Below, piece by piece: positions 44,610-53,763 of a DNA stretch of 64,000 nucleotides. The stretch comes from an uncultured Sphingobacteriaceae bacterium (GTDB lineage: Bacteria > Bacteroidota > Bacteroidia > Sphingobacteriales > Sphingobacteriaceae), in the NCBI GenBank assembly GCA_946887045.1, contig CAMPKC010000016.1, forward strand, positions 1 to 64,000, given 5' to 3'. The first letter of the stretch is position 1, and the number at the start of each line of letters is the position of its first letter. The position numbers were made by a program, and so were the translations under genes. The notes beneath the pieces are model-generated. The model did not search any database. It worked only from the letters and a program-made list of their open reading frames with translations, and was not told where the DNA came from.

Positions 44610-44617
44610 CAAATATA
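44610..44617 (-). promoter_or_regulatory. Candidate -7 box for the dehydrogenase gene
   Basis: Read on the minus strand TATATTTG fits TAnnTTTG exactly and is followed by C. It lies about 60 bases upstream of the start at 44549. No good -33 box seen. Confidence 0.45.
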
Positions 44618-44795
44618 TAAATGTCATAAGCCACCAGGAATGTTTTTATTCCTATTTATTAAACGCTTACGGCGACTTAGTGTTTATCCGGCTACTGTTT
44701 TTTTAGTTTCTAAAGAGGCTTATTAGTTGGAACTTATTATATATCTGCTTTTTAAATAATTAAACCTACTTTTAAATTACAACGAAATCTGTCAA

Positions 44796-45341
44796 ATGAA
44801 AACAACTATTACCTTTCTGATCAGCCTTTGCATAACATACTCCGCGTATTCGCAAGAGAGAAAACTTACTGTTAGTACTAACCTGTTAAATTTAACTGTA
44901 GCTGGTCCGTCTTTGGCGGTTAATTATAAGCAGAACGAAAGGTTAAGTTTCCAACTATACGGATCAACCGGAAATTTCAAATACCTGCCTTTCGAACAAA
45001 ACTATAAGTTTAAAACCGGTATTATTGATCTTAAATATTCGCTGTTTGAGATATTATATGTAGGCACTTATCTGAGATATATAGAGAAAGAAGTAAAAAG
45101 GGAGGGGTATGTTGATAACACAGGTTTCTTCTCAATAAATTCAAGGGATTTTCAGGGAAAAGGATTATCGTCCGGACTTCTATTAGGTATAATCATGATG
45201 GATACACCGCGTTTCAAACTTGAAACGTTTGCCGGTGCTGGCTACGGCAAGTTCTTATCTCAAAAGGACAGCTTCAATAATGAAGATCAAAATGGGTTTG
45301 TAGATGGAAGGGCAGGATTATTAGCCGGCCTAAAGTTCTAA
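44796..45341 (+). CDS. Small outer-membrane beta-barrel-like protein
   Basis: 181 residues. Signal peptide cut near SAYSQ. The rest consists of alternating strands with aromatic ends (FQLYGSTGNFKYL, GTYLRYIEKEV, LETFAGAGYGKFL), ending AGLLAGLKF, as in small Bacteroidota barrels such as those annotated DUF3575. A stand-alone gene: the rsmA gene converges on it with 8 bases between the stops. Function unknown; a porin-like or structural role in the outer membrane is an inference from fold only. Confidence 0.65.
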   Translation: MKTTITFLISLCITYSAYSQERKLTVSTNLLNLTVAGPSLAVNYKQNERLSFQLYGSTGNFKYLPFEQNYKFKTGIIDLKYSLFEILYVGTYLRYIEKEVKREGYVDNTGFFSINSRDFQGKGLSSGLLLGIIMMDTPRFKLETFAGAGYGKFLSQKDSFNNEDQNGFVDGRAGLLAGLKF

Positions 45342-45349
45342 TTTCGAGG

Positions 45350-46129
45350 CTAGGCAGACGCGCTTATCTTATTCGTCAGGTTTACAAAATCATCAACAGT
45401 GAGCCTCTCTGCCCTTAAATCAAGCATCGGTTCATCATTCATTTTCTCTTTGTTGATTAATGAAGACAAAGCATTTCTCAGAGTTTTTCTTCTCTGGTTA
45501 AATCCTGCTTTTACAACCTTCCAAAACAATTTTTCGTCACAATTTAACGATTCATTTTCGTTTCTGCTCAAACGGATAACTGCCGAAAGTACCTTTGGTG
45601 GAGGGTTAAACACACCAGCCTTCACTGTAAAAAGATACTGCACTTTATAATATGCATTTATAAGTACAGTCAATATGCCATATTCTTTGGTCCCCGGTTT
45701 TGCCGAACATCTCTCCGCAACTTCTTTTTGAAACATACCCACCATTTCAGGTATCATGTCTCTGTTGTCGAGAATTTTAAAAATAATCTGCGATGATATG
45801 TTGTACGGGAAGTTGCCGATAATGCCCAGCTTGTCTTTAAATATATTTTTAAAATCCAGCGCTAAAAAATCTCCGTTTATAAGCCTTTCGCCCAGTTGAG
45901 GGTATTTTCGTTTTAAAAATTCTACCGATTCTGTATCTAAATCTATGAGAAAGGTTTCGTACTCGGTTTTCTGGAGTAAAAAGTCTGAAAGTATGCCCAT
46001 GCCTGGACCAACTTCAAGCACCTGATGGTATTTCCCTGCCGGATTTAAACTTTCTACAATCTTGGCCGCAATATTTTTATCAGTTAAAAAATGTTGACCT
46101 AAGTGTTTTTTCGCGCGTACAGAGCTCAT
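45350..46129 (-). CDS. rsmA: 16S rRNA (adenine1518-N6/adenine1519-N6)-dimethyltransferase
   Basis: 259 residues from ATG at 46129 (MSSVRAKKHLGQHFLTD); an in-frame ATG at 46189 adds 20 residues unlike the family. The SAM motif VLEVGPGMG is at 37-45 and the target-base motif NFPYNIS is near 106, where most RsmA proteins have NLPYNIS. It dimethylates two adenines in 16S helix 45, a late ribosome maturation step. It is divergent from pdxA with a 109-base gap. Order rsmA-pdxA is common in this group. Kasugamycin resistance gene ksgA is the synonym. Confidence 0.95.
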   Translation of the reverse strand: MSSVRAKKHLGQHFLTDKNIAAKIVESLNPAGKYHQVLEVGPGMGILSDFLLQKTEYETFLIDLDTESVEFLKRKYPQLGERLINGDFLALDFKNIFKDKLGIIGNFPYNISSQIIFKILDNRDMIPEMVGMFQKEVAERCSAKPGTKEYGILTVLINAYYKVQYLFTVKAGVFNPPPKVLSAVIRLSRNENESLNCDEKLFWKVVKAGFNQRRKTLRNALSSLINKEKMNDEPMLDLRAERLTVDDFVNLTNKISASA

Positions 46130-46238
46130 CAGGTTAAATTTCGCGCAAATTACGCAAACTTTACATGCGATTACGGCAAACCGTTTCAAATTCTTTATTT
46201 TGCAAGAATTTCCGGCTGGGTCCGGTATTTAAATAACC

Positions 46239-47294
46239 ATGAGCGAAAAAATTAAAGTTGGAATTTCAATAGGTGATGTAAATGGTATAGGGCTTGAAAT
46301 TATTTTAAAAACTCTTGCCGATACCGGAATTTTGGATTATTGTACTCCTATTGTTTATGGAAATACTAAAGTTGCATCCTTTTATCGTAAATCTTTAAGT
46401 TTACACGATTTCAGCTTTAATGTTATTACACATCCTGATCAAGCCAATCCCAAAAGGGCTAATATGATCAACTGCTGGGAAGAGGATGTTAAAATAGAAC
46501 CCGGACAGATAAACGAAACCGGCGGTAAATATGCCTTTTTATCTCTGGATAAAGCGGTGGCCGATTTAACCGCAGGAGATATACAAGCATTGGTTACAGC
46601 TCCAATCAACAAGCATAATATTCAAAACGATAATTTTAATTTCGCCGGCCACACAGAATATATACAGCATAAAACCAACTCAACCGACTCATTAATGTTT
46701 TTGATAGGCGAAGACTTGAAAGTCGGGGTGGTTACCGGGCATATCCCTGTTGGCGAGATCGCTAAAAGCATCACTAAAGAAGCCATTATTTCCAAGCTTC
46801 AGTTAATGCACGCGAGCTTAAAATCAGATTTTTGGATACAAAAACCTAAAATTGCGGTGTTAGGTTTAAATCCTCATGCGGGCGACAACGGCCTGATCGG
46901 TAAAGAAGAATTAGAAATTATTATTCCGGCTATTGAAGAAGCGAAAGAAAAAGGCATTTTTGCTTTTGGCCCGTATTCTGCTGATGGCTTTTTTGCCAAT
47001 GGATCGCATCTGAAGTTTGATGCTGTGCTTGCAATGTATCACGATCAGGGGTTAATTCCTTTCAAATCAATTGCCTTTCACACGGGAGTTAATTTTACAG
47101 CCGGACTTCCGGTGGTTCGTACATCACCTGATCACGGCACCGGCTATGATATTGCCGGTAAGAATCTTGCGTCCGAAACCTCTTTTCGCGAAGCATTGTT
47201 TTTAGCTATAAATATCGTAAAACGGCGGAAAGAGTTGCAGGAGCTTACCTCAAATCCCTTGAAAATAACTAAACTATCTAAAGACAGAGATTGA
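46239..47294 (+). CDS. pdxA: 4-hydroxythreonine-4-phosphate dehydrogenase
   Basis: 351 residues, normal length. Recognised from KVGISIGDVNGIGLEIILK at the start, LVTAPINKHNI near 120, FAGHTEYI near 137 (metal-binding His), AVLGLNPHAGDNGLIG near 205, AMYHDQGLIPFK near 267, and VVRTSPDHGTGYDIAG near 289. PdxA oxidises 4-phosphohydroxy-L-threonine for pyridoxal-5-phosphate synthesis. TATTTTGC at 46196-46203 could be its -7 box (one base shorter than the consensus). The following 148-base gap holds the promoter of the next operon. Confidence 0.95.
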   Translation: MSEKIKVGISIGDVNGIGLEIILKTLADTGILDYCTPIVYGNTKVASFYRKSLSLHDFSFNVITHPDQANPKRANMINCWEEDVKIEPGQINETGGKYAFLSLDKAVADLTAGDIQALVTAPINKHNIQNDNFNFAGHTEYIQHKTNSTDSLMFLIGEDLKVGVVTGHIPVGEIAKSITKEAIISKLQLMHASLKSDFWIQKPKIAVLGLNPHAGDNGLIGKEELEIIIPAIEEAKEKGIFAFGPYSADGFFANGSHLKFDAVLAMYHDQGLIPFKSIAFHTGVNFTAGLPVVRTSPDHGTGYDIAGKNLASETSFREALFLAINIVKRRKELQELTSNPLKITKLSKDRD

Positions 47295-47415
47295 GAGCGG
47301 TCGTGAGTTTCGGCTGGGGGCTTGATCCTGCCGGCTTCCGACCACTAATGTTTTGGTTTGCTGAGGCTTTGAAAAATCCTTTAAAAAAATCTTTTCCACG
47401 AATAATTAATTTCCC

Positions 47416-47423
47416 TATCTTTG
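47416..47423 (+). promoter_or_regulatory. Promoter -7 box of the DUF177-rpmF-plsX-fabH-accBC cluster
   Basis: TATCTTTG, followed by CA, is an exact TAnnTTTG match of the kind seen before highly expressed genes. It lies 20 bases before the TTG start at 47443. TTTTC at 47392 is a possible weak -33 element. Confidence 0.65.
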
Positions 47424-47442
47424 CAGGCTCAATTGCCGTGCT

Positions 47443-47985
47443 TTGAAATCGTTACAGGAATACAGAATACCATTTACAGGTTTAAAAACCGGGAAGCATC
47501 AGTTCGATTTTGATATCGACGAACGTTTCTTCAATGAGTTTGAATACTCATTAGTTAAAGATGGTAAGCTGAAAGTAGATATGGAACTTGATAAGCAAGA
47601 GACGATGCTTATTCTTCAGTTTCGGATAAAAGGGGAGATTTTTTCAAACTGCGATTTTTGCCTTTCAGATTTTCCAACATCTGTAAATGTTGACGAAAGG
47701 CAAATTGTAAAGTTCTCTGATGATGAGAACCTTGAGGACAATACAGATGAGATAATTGTGCTTAGTAAAAATGAGCATGAAATTAATGTGTCTCAACTTA
47801 TATATGAGTATATTAATTTAGCAGTACCTTTGTTCAACCGTTGTGAAGATGTGGGTAACACTCAGTTTTGCGATAAAGAGGTTATAGATAAGCTAAAAGC
47901 CCTTTCGGCTGATAAAGAGGAAAAAGAGAATACCGATGCTGATCCACGCTGGGAAGCATTAAAGAATATAAAAAACGATAATTAA
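47443..47985 (+). CDS. DUF177/YceD-family protein
   Basis: 180 residues from a TTG start; an in-frame stop at 47407 and no ATG upstream leave it as the only reasonable start, and the N-terminus [20 protein letters not shown] matches the family. It has a conserved CXXC-like pair (NCDFCLSDF) near 72 and an acidic C-terminus. Members are nearly always next to rpmF, and plant relatives act in plastid 23S rRNA processing, so a ribosome-assembly role is likely. Here the gene lies 14 bases before rpmF under the promoter at 47416. Confidence 0.88.
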   Translation: MKSLQEYRIPFTGLKTGKHQFDFDIDERFFNEFEYSLVKDGKLKVDMELDKQETMLILQFRIKGEIFSNCDFCLSDFPTSVNVDERQIVKFSDDENLEDNTDEIIVLSKNEHEINVSQLIYEYINLAVPLFNRCEDVGNTQFCDKEVIDKLKALSADKEEKENTDADPRWEALKNIKNDN

Positions 47986-47999
47986 AACAACAGGAAGCG

Positions 48000-48191
48000 A
48001 TGGCACATCCAAAACGGAAAATTTCCAAATCGAGAAGAGATAAGAGAAGAACTCACTACAAAGCTGAGGCGCCAACCTTGTTTACTTGTAAAACTACGGG
48101 CGCAATTCACTTGCCTCACCGTGCATATAATGTAGATGGAAATCTGTATTACAAAGGTAAATTACTAGTTGAAAGTACTTCTATAGGATAA
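48000..48191 (+). CDS. rpmF: 50S ribosomal protein L32
   Basis: 63 residues beginning [19 protein letters not shown], the standard L32 start. It has one Cys (LFTCKTTG), so it is the type without a zinc knuckle. ATG follows DUF177 by 14 bases. A 229-base gap with two micro-ORFs separates it from plsX. Coupling of L32 with fatty-acid initiation genes is an old conserved arrangement. Confidence 0.97.
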   Translation: MAHPKRKISKSRRDKRRTHYKAEAPTLFTCKTTGAIHLPHRAYNVDGNLYYKGKLLVESTSIG

Positions 48192-48205
48192 GTTTAATTT
48201 TCATT

Positions 48206-48334
48206 ATGAAACCATCATGTGTTCAGTATAACGATAAATCGAAACTGAGCATTGTGATAGTTCTGCCCCGGATGTTTGCCCAAAAAGCAGGCAGGCAGGT
48301 AAATTCATTACCTAAAAAAGATAATTTCTTTTAA
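48206..48334 (+). CDS. Putative micro-ORF 1 (42 residues) between rpmF and plsX
   Basis: ATG at 48206 starts an open frame of 42 codons beginning MKPSC and ending at TAA 48332-48334. The 14-base start sequence ATGAAACCATCATG occurs again at 48334-48347. Its stop overlaps the next micro-ORF start (TAATG). No family recognised; it may be a leader peptide or chance. Confidence 0.25.
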   Translation: MKPSCVQYNDKSKLSIVIVLPRMFAQKAGRQVNSLPKKDNFF

Positions 48335-48420
48335 TGAAACCATCATGGGACTTGGTACTTACAAATAACTCACATAAGTTCATGATAGCTTCATTGCCAT
48401 TAAAAGCAATTAAACTCTAA
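48334..48420 (+). CDS. Putative micro-ORF 2 (28 residues) directly before plsX
   Basis: Starts at the second ATGAAACCATCATG copy (48334), encodes MKPSW and a further 23 residues, and stops at TAA 48418-48420 immediately before the plsX ATG at 48421. The arrangement would allow translational coupling into plsX. Unproven. Confidence 0.25.
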   Translation: MKPSWDLVLTNNSHKFMIASLPLKAIKL

Positions 48421-49359
48421 ATGAAAATTGGCTTAGACATAATGGGCGGAGATTTCGCTCCCGAGGCAACTGTTTTGGGCGCGATTGCAGCTTATGAATC
48501 TTTAGAATCAGATCAACATTTGGTTCTGATTGGCAATAAAGACCAGGCTCTTCCTTTTTTTAAGGAAAAGGGCTTCAATCCCGATAAGGTTGAGTTTATC
48601 CATACCACCGAAGTGATCGGTATGGGAGAGCATCCTACAAAGGCTATTACCCAAAAGCCCGACTCAAGTATCTGTGTTGGTTTTCGTATGCTTAAAGAAG
48701 GAAAGATTGATTCTTTTGCTTCTGCAGGAAATACCGGTGCAATGTTGGTCGGTGCTATGTTTAGCGTTAAAACCATTCCCGGTGTAATTCGTCCCGCAAT
48801 TTCTTCAATCGTTCCTAAGCTTAAAGAAGGGTTTGGAATTATGCTTGATGTTGGGGCCAATGCCGATTGTAAACCTGATACCCTGCTTCAGTTTGGCGTT
48901 CTCGGCAGTTTATTTGCTGAAAATATTCTTGGTATAAAAAATCCTAAAATTGGCTTAATCAATATTGGCGAAGAAGAAGAGAAAGGTAATCTGTTAACTC
49001 AGGCTACTTATTCTTTAATGAAAGACACCAGTATGTTTAACTTCATCGGTAACGTTGAAGGAAGAGATCTGTTCAACGAAAAAGCAGACGTTATAGTTTG
49101 CGATGGATTTACCGGTAATGTTATGTTGAAACTTGCAGAGACTTTTTATATCCTTACCCTTAAGAAAGGGTTTAAAGACGAGTTCTTTGCCAAATTCAAT
49201 TATGAACAATATGGAGGAAGCCCGATTCTGGGAGTAAACGCCCCCGTGATTATCGGTCATGGAATATCACCTCCCGAAGCAATAAAAAACATGATTCTTT
49301 TATCAAGAGACATGGTAGAAACTAAACTAATAGAAAAAATAACCTCTGCTTTCAAGTAA
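48421..49359 (+). CDS. plsX: Phosphate acyltransferase
   Basis: 312 residues. Starts [20 protein letters not shown], the PlsX hallmark, with [12 protein letters not shown] near 101, [12 protein letters not shown] near 141, [12 protein letters not shown] near 180, and [13 protein letters not shown] near 225. PlsX converts acyl-ACP and phosphate to acyl-phosphate for phospholipid synthesis. It is peripheral to the cytoplasmic membrane. ATG directly follows the stop of a possible micro-ORF, and fabH starts 13 bases after its end. Confidence 0.97.
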   Translation: MKIGLDIMGGDFAPEATVLGAIAAYESLESDQHLVLIGNKDQALPFFKEKGFNPDKVEFIHTTEVIGMGEHPTKAITQKPDSSICVGFRMLKEGKIDSFASAGNTGAMLVGAMFSVKTIPGVIRPAISSIVPKLKEGFGIMLDVGANADCKPDTLLQFGVLGSLFAENILGIKNPKIGLINIGEEEEKGNLLTQATYSLMKDTSMFNFIGNVEGRDLFNEKADVIVCDGFTGNVMLKLAETFYILTLKKGFKDEFFAKFNYEQYGGSPILGVNAPVIIGHGISPPEAIKNMILLSRDMVETKLIEKITSAFK

Positions 49360-49372
49360 TTCAGAAAGGATT

Positions 49373-50368
49373 ATGCAAAAAATACACGCTGCAATTACAG
49401 CTGTTAATGGTTACGTACCTGACTATGTGTTGACCAATCACGAATTGGAGACCATGGTTGATACCAATGACGAGTGGATAACTACCAGAACTGGTATAAA
49501 AGAAAGAAGAATACTTAAAGGCGAAGGCCTTGCAACTTCAGATATGGCCGTTCCGGCTGTAAAGGGTTTGCTCGAAAAGAGAGGCATTGGTGCCGAAGAA
49601 ATCGAACTTATCATATTTTGCACTTCAACTCCCGATATGCCTTTCCCGGCTACAGCAAATATTCTTGCTGATAAAATAGGTGCGGTAAATGCCTGGGGCT
49701 ATGATTTGCAGGCCGCTTGTTCGGGCTTTTTGTTCGGCTTAACAACCGGAGCTCAATTTATTGAGTCGGGTAAACATAAAAAAGTATTGGTTGTTGGTGG
49801 TGATAAGATGTCGTCAATTGTAAATTACGAAGACCGCACTACCTGTATAATTTTCGGCGACGGATGCGGAGCAGTCTTGCTCGAACCTGATACTGAAGGG
49901 TATGGAGTTTTAGATTCAATTCTAAAAAGTGACGGATCCGGAAAGCATCTTCTCAATATAAAAGCTGGCGGATCTTTGAGACCGGCATCTTATGAGACAA
50001 TAAATAATAAAGAGCACTTTGCATTTCAGGAAGGCCAGGCGGTCTTTAAGTTTGCGGTAACAAATATGGCTAACGTAGCAGGTGAGATTATTGAAAGAAA
50101 TAATCTGAAATCTGAAGATATCGCGTGGTTAGTGCCTCATCAGGCTAATAAACGAATTATCGATGCTACTGCTAACCGTGCTGGCGTCGGTCCTGAAAAA
50201 GTAATGATCAATATTGAACGTTACGGAAATACAACTAATGGCACCATTGTATTGTGTTTGTGGGAATGGGAAAAAAAACTCAAAAAGGGTGATAATTTAA
50301 TTCTCGCGGCGTTCGGTGGCGGATTCACCTGGGGTTCTGTGTACCTAAAATGGGCATATAATAGCTAA
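49373..50368 (+). CDS. fabH: 3-oxoacyl-ACP synthase III (KAS III)
   Basis: 331 residues. Catalytic Cys116 lies in [11 protein letters not shown], His in PHQANKRI near 252 and Asn in GNTTNGT near 284, the Cys-His-Asn triad of [23 protein letters not shown] near 30-46 is also typical. FabH starts fatty-acid synthesis by condensing acetyl-CoA (or branched acyl-CoA) with malonyl-ACP. It lies between plsX and accB, so this cluster couples malonyl-CoA supply, chain initiation and phospholipid precursors. A 76-base gap follows. Confidence 0.97.
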   Translation: MQKIHAAITAVNGYVPDYVLTNHELETMVDTNDEWITTRTGIKERRILKGEGLATSDMAVPAVKGLLEKRGIGAEEIELIIFCTSTPDMPFPATANILADKIGAVNAWGYDLQAACSGFLFGLTTGAQFIESGKHKKVLVVGGDKMSSIVNYEDRTTCIIFGDGCGAVLLEPDTEGYGVLDSILKSDGSGKHLLNIKAGGSLRPASYETINNKEHFAFQEGQAVFKFAVTNMANVAGEIIERNNLKSEDIAWLVPHQANKRIIDATANRAGVGPEKVMINIERYGNTTNGTIVLCLWEWEKKLKKGDNLILAAFGGGFTWGSVYLKWAYNS

Positions 50369-50444
50369 AATATAAAAGTTTAAGACTCTCGTTTTTGAGT
50401 TTTATTTCTGAATTTTGAATTTACAATCAACCAAATCGGAAAAA

Positions 50445-50927
50445 ATGGATATTAAACAGGTTCAGGAACTTATCAGATTTGTTTCCAAATCAGGTGTTAA
50501 TGAAGTTTCTATAGAAGAAAAAGACTTTAAAATCACCATTAAAACTAATCAGCCGCCAACATTTTCAACAGCGCCTGTTGCGGTGACGGCACCCGTTGCA
50601 GCGCCACAGCCAGTTGCAGCGCCTGTTTCTGCACCTGCAGCAGTTGCAGCACCAGTTTCTGCTCCTGCGGCAGACGACACATCAAAATACATTACGGTAA
50701 AATCGCCAATGATCGGAACTTTTTATCGTTCAGCGAGTCCTGATAAACCTTTCTTTGCTAACGTAGGCGACGAAATTAAAGTAGGACAAGTGATTTGTAT
50801 TATTGAAGCCATGAAGCTTTTCAATGAAATTGAATCAGAAGTGTCTGGAAGAATTGTGAAGGTATTGGTTGAAAACTCAAGTCCTGTTGAATACGATCAA
50901 CCTCTGTTCCTGGTAGAACCAGCATAA
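50445..50927 (+). CDS. accB: Biotin carboxyl carrier protein of acetyl-CoA carboxylase
   Basis: 160 residues from ATG 50445 ([12 protein letters not shown]); an in-frame TTG at 50415 would add 10 non-conserved residues. Order: N-terminal helix and strand (1-35), a flexible Ala/Pro/Val-rich linker (about 36-77), then the biotinyl domain with [10 protein letters not shown], Lys124 being the biotin site. It carries CO2 between biotin carboxylase and the carboxyltransferase. accC follows after a gap with interleaved inverted repeats. Confidence 0.95.
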   Translation: MDIKQVQELIRFVSKSGVNEVSIEEKDFKITIKTNQPPTFSTAPVAVTAPVAAPQPVAAPVSAPAAVAAPVSAPAADDTSKYITVKSPMIGTFYRSASPDKPFFANVGDEIKVGQVICIIEAMKLFNEIESEVSGRIVKVLVENSSPVEYDQPLFLVEPA

Positions 50928-50939
50928 AAAAGTTACTGA

Positions 50940-51000
50940 TGTGCAGGTGTGCAAATAGCTCAGCTTATTTGTATATCTGCACATTATTTTTATTTGCACA
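50940..51000 (+). repeat. Interleaved inverted repeats between accB and accC
   Basis: TGTGCAG (50940-50946) pairs with CTGCACA (50977-50983), and TGTGCAAATA (50948-50957) pairs with TATTTGCACA (50991-51000). The pairs cross, so they form a pseudoknot or two competing hairpins; TTTTT follows the last arm. The sequence looks like degenerate units of TGTGCA(A/G)AT. Confidence 0.55.
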
Positions 51001-51014
51001 TTTTTAAAGATCGC

Positions 51015-52364
51015 ATGTTTAAAAAAATATTAATTGCAAACCGCGGAGAGATTGCATTACGTATTATTCGTACCTGCAAGGAAATGGGAATCAAAACAAT
51101 CGCTGTTTATTCTACCGCCGATCGCGAAAGCTTGCATGTTCGCTTTGCTGATGAGGCTGTTTGTATCGGTCCTCCAGCAAGCAAAGATTCTTATCTTAGC
51201 ATACCCAATATTATAGCTGCTGCCGAGTTGACCAACGCAGATGCAATTCATCCCGGATACGGTTTTTTATCGGAGAATGCAAAGTTTTCCGCTATCTGCC
51301 GCGATTATGGGATTAAGTTTATAGGAGCTACTCCGGAGCAAATAAATGATATGGGTGATAAGGCTTCGGCCAAAGAAACCATGAAAATTGCAGGGGTTCC
51401 TACAATTCCCGGATCTGAAGGTTTATTGACGGATGTTGTTGAAGGTATCAGGATCGCTAATGAAATTGGCTATCCTGTTATTCTTAAGGCTACTGCTGGT
51501 GGTGGTGGCCGCGGTATGCGTGTGGTTTGGAAAGACGATGAGTTTGAAGCTGCCTGGGATTCTGCACGTCAGGAGTCTGGTGCTGCGTTCGGCAACGATG
51601 GCCTGTATCTTGAGAAATTTGTTGAAGATCCGAGGCATATAGAAATTCAGATTATTGGTGACCAGTACGGAACTGTGAGCCATTTATCAGAACGCGATTG
51701 TTCCATTCAGCGTCGCCATCAAAAGTTAGTGGAAGAATCTCCGTCTCCTTTTATGACAGACGACTTGCGCAAACGCATGGGCGAAGCTGCGGTAAAAGGT
51801 GCAAAAGCTGTAAATTACGAAGGTGCTGGAACTATTGAGTTTCTGGTAGACAAGCATCGCAATTTTTATTTCATGGAAATGAATACTCGTATCCAGGTAG
51901 AGCATCCGGTTACAGAGGAAGTTGTGAATTACGATTTAATAAAGGAGCAAATTAAGGTTGCCGCTGGTGTGCCTATATCGGGAAAAAACTATTTCCCTGG
52001 TCTGCACGCTATAGAATGCCGTATTAACGCGGAAGATCCTTATCAGGGATTTAGACCGGCAGCCGGAAAAATTACTAATTTCCACTCTCCGGGAGGTCAT
52101 GGTGTGCGTGTAGATACTCATGTGTATGCAGGTTACCAGGTGCCGCCGAATTATGATTCGATGATTGCCAAGCTGATTTGTACAGGACAAACCCGCGATG
52201 AGGCCATTTCAACCATGGAGAGGGCGCTGAGCGAGTTTGTTATCGAGGGAATAAAAACTACAATTCCTTTCCATATAAAATTGATGAAGGATCCAAATTT
52301 CAGAGCAGGGAACTTTACTACAAAATTTATGGAAAGCTTCGTTTTTGTCGAAGATAACGTATAA
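51015..52364 (+). CDS. accC: Acetyl-CoA carboxylase, biotin carboxylase subunit
   Basis: 449 residues from ATG 51015 ([18 protein letters not shown]); the longer in-frame start lies in the inverted repeats. Biotin carboxylase features are [13 protein letters not shown] near 80, the ATP-grasp loop [14 protein letters not shown] near 159, [13 protein letters not shown] near 230, [17 protein letters not shown] near 285, and RINAEDP near 340. It carboxylates biotin on AccB using ATP and bicarbonate. A strong terminator-like hairpin 17 bases after its stop ends the operon. Normal length. Confidence 0.96.
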   Translation: MFKKILIANRGEIALRIIRTCKEMGIKTIAVYSTADRESLHVRFADEAVCIGPPASKDSYLSIPNIIAAAELTNADAIHPGYGFLSENAKFSAICRDYGIKFIGATPEQINDMGDKASAKETMKIAGVPTIPGSEGLLTDVVEGIRIANEIGYPVILKATAGGGGRGMRVVWKDDEFEAAWDSARQESGAAFGNDGLYLEKFVEDPRHIEIQIIGDQYGTVSHLSERDCSIQRRHQKLVEESPSPFMTDDLRKRMGEAAVKGAKAVNYEGAGTIEFLVDKHRNFYFMEMNTRIQVEHPVTEEVVNYDLIKEQIKVAAGVPISGKNYFPGLHAIECRINAEDPYQGFRPAAGKITNFHSPGGHGVRVDTHVYAGYQVPPNYDSMIAKLICTGQTRDEAISTMERALSEFVIEGIKTTIPFHIKLMKDPNFRAGNFTTKFMESFVFVEDNV

Positions 52365-52380
52365 ATAAAAATCCAGACTG

Positions 52381-52417
52381 ATACCATTCTCGTATAAAGA
52401 GAATGGTATTTGTTTTT
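52381..52417 (+). terminator. Intrinsic terminator between accC and tatC
   Basis: Perfect 11-bp stem ATACCATTCTC / GAGAATGGTAT (52381-52391, 52399-52409), 7-base loop, and a T-rich tail TTGTTTTT to 52417. It ends only 5 bases before the tatC ATG. Confidence 0.8.
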
Positions 52418-52422
52418 AAACT

Positions 52423-53301
52423 ATGACTGAACACCGTAAAGATCTGGTAGAAACCATTAAGGACAGAGGGAAATCTCTGGAAGCCGAAATGTCTTTTTTT
52501 GACCATATGGAGGTCTTGCGATGGCATCTCATCCGCTCGGCCATTGCCATAGTTTTGTTTACCGTTCTTGCCTTCATGTATTATGACTTTATTTTTGATG
52601 TCATAATAATGGGTCCTAAGCGGACGGATTTCTGGACCTACAGAATGATGTGTAGCCTAAGCGAACGGTTTAATCTCGGGCCTGACTTCTGTATTACCGA
52701 CATCCCTTTTGCCATCATCAATACAGAAATGGCAGGGCAGTTTACTTTGCAGTTAAACTCATCCCTTTTAATCGGACTTATACTCGGCTTTCCTTATCTG
52801 TTGTTTGAGGTTTGGCGTTTTGTTAAGCCCGGCCTAACTGAAAAAGAAAGCAGCTCAGCAACCGGATTTGTGTTTTATGCGACCTTGCTTTTTATTGCCG
52901 GACTTTTATTCGGTTATTATATCATCGCACCTTTGTCAATTAATTTTTTAGCCAATTATAACGTTAGCGAGATAATTAAGAATACAATTACCATTGATTC
53001 CTATCTTTCTACTGTTGCAACGCTGAGTATCGGCGCAGGAATTACATTCGAGCTTCCTATTATTATTTATATACTATCGAAACTTGGTATAATGACTCCG
53101 GCATTTATGCGTTCTTCAAGGAGATATGCCACGGTTCTTATATTGATCATTGCCGCGATAGTGACTCCAACCCCTGATATATTAACAATGTTAACGGTTA
53201 GCTTCCCTCTCTTTTTATTATATGAGTTGAGTATAATTGTGTCAGCAAGAGTCGAGAGAAATCGTAAAAAGAAGGAGCTGGAATTCTATTCCATCAAATA
53301 A
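52423..53301 (+). CDS. tatC: Sec-independent protein translocase subunit TatC
   Basis: 292 residues with six membrane helices. The N-terminal MSFFDHMEVLRWHLIRS near 25 is the TatC cytoplasmic motif FxxHLxELRxR in a form common in Bacteroidota. Between helices 1 and 2 is a long insert (about 55-95) also usual there. TatC recognises twin-arginine signals of folded export substrates. It starts 5 bases after a terminator, and no promoter is evident, so its transcription is a puzzle. tatA is not in the window. rpiB follows after 25 bases. Confidence 0.95.
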   Translation: MTEHRKDLVETIKDRGKSLEAEMSFFDHMEVLRWHLIRSAIAIVLFTVLAFMYYDFIFDVIIMGPKRTDFWTYRMMCSLSERFNLGPDFCITDIPFAIINTEMAGQFTLQLNSSLLIGLILGFPYLLFEVWRFVKPGLTEKESSSATGFVFYATLLFIAGLLFGYYIIAPLSINFLANYNVSEIIKNTITIDSYLSTVATLSIGAGITFELPIIIYILSKLGIMTPAFMRSSRRYATVLILIIAAIVTPTPDILTMLTVSFPLFLLYELSIIVSARVERNRKKKELEFYSIK

Positions 53302-53326
53302 ACAACCTATAAATTAATTTTTATTC

Positions 53327-53758
53327 ATGGATACTTTATCTATTGCAATCGGTTCAGATCACGCTGGATTTGAATACAAAGAACTATTAAGAGATTTTTT
53401 AAGCAGTTCCAAAATAAAGGACTTTGGAGCCTATAACTCAGATTCTGCAGACTATCCTGATTTTGCGCATCCAGTGGCTGACTCGGTGGAATCCGGCGAA
53501 TTTGAGTTTGGCATTCTCGTATGTGGAAGTGCAAACGGTGTGGCTATAACAGCCAACAAACACCAGGGAATACGGGCTGCAATATGCTGGACGGAGGAAA
53601 TTGCTGAGCTGGCAAGAAAACACAATAATGCTAATGTGTTATGTATCCCGGCACGTTTTGTCTCTCAGGATCTAGCTAAAGCTATCACCAAAAAATTTCT
53701 GACAACTGAATTTGAAGGTGGCAGACATGCAAACCGGGTGGATAAGATTTCATGTTAA
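53327..53758 (+). CDS. rpiB: Ribose-5-phosphate isomerase B
   Basis: 143 residues. IAIGSDHAGFEYKE at the start, CGSANGVAITANKH near 64 (catalytic Cys) and ARKHNNANVLCIPARF near 97 are the RpiB/LacA signature. It interconverts ribose-5-P and ribulose-5-P in the pentose phosphate pathway. It overlaps or abuts the following peptidase gene (an ATG at 53752 overlaps its stop), so the two are probably co-transcribed. Length normal. Confidence 0.95.
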   Translation: MDTLSIAIGSDHAGFEYKELLRDFLSSSKIKDFGAYNSDSADYPDFAHPVADSVESGEFEFGILVCGSANGVAITANKHQGIRAAICWTEEIAELARKHNNANVLCIPARFVSQDLAKAITKKFLTTEFEGGRHANRVDKISC

Positions 53759-53763
53759 AAACT

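Noticed and set aside
46130..46189. Upstream extension of rsmA by 20 residues
   Set aside because: The extra Cys-rich residues do not match the family; MSSVRAKKHLGQHFL is the standard start.
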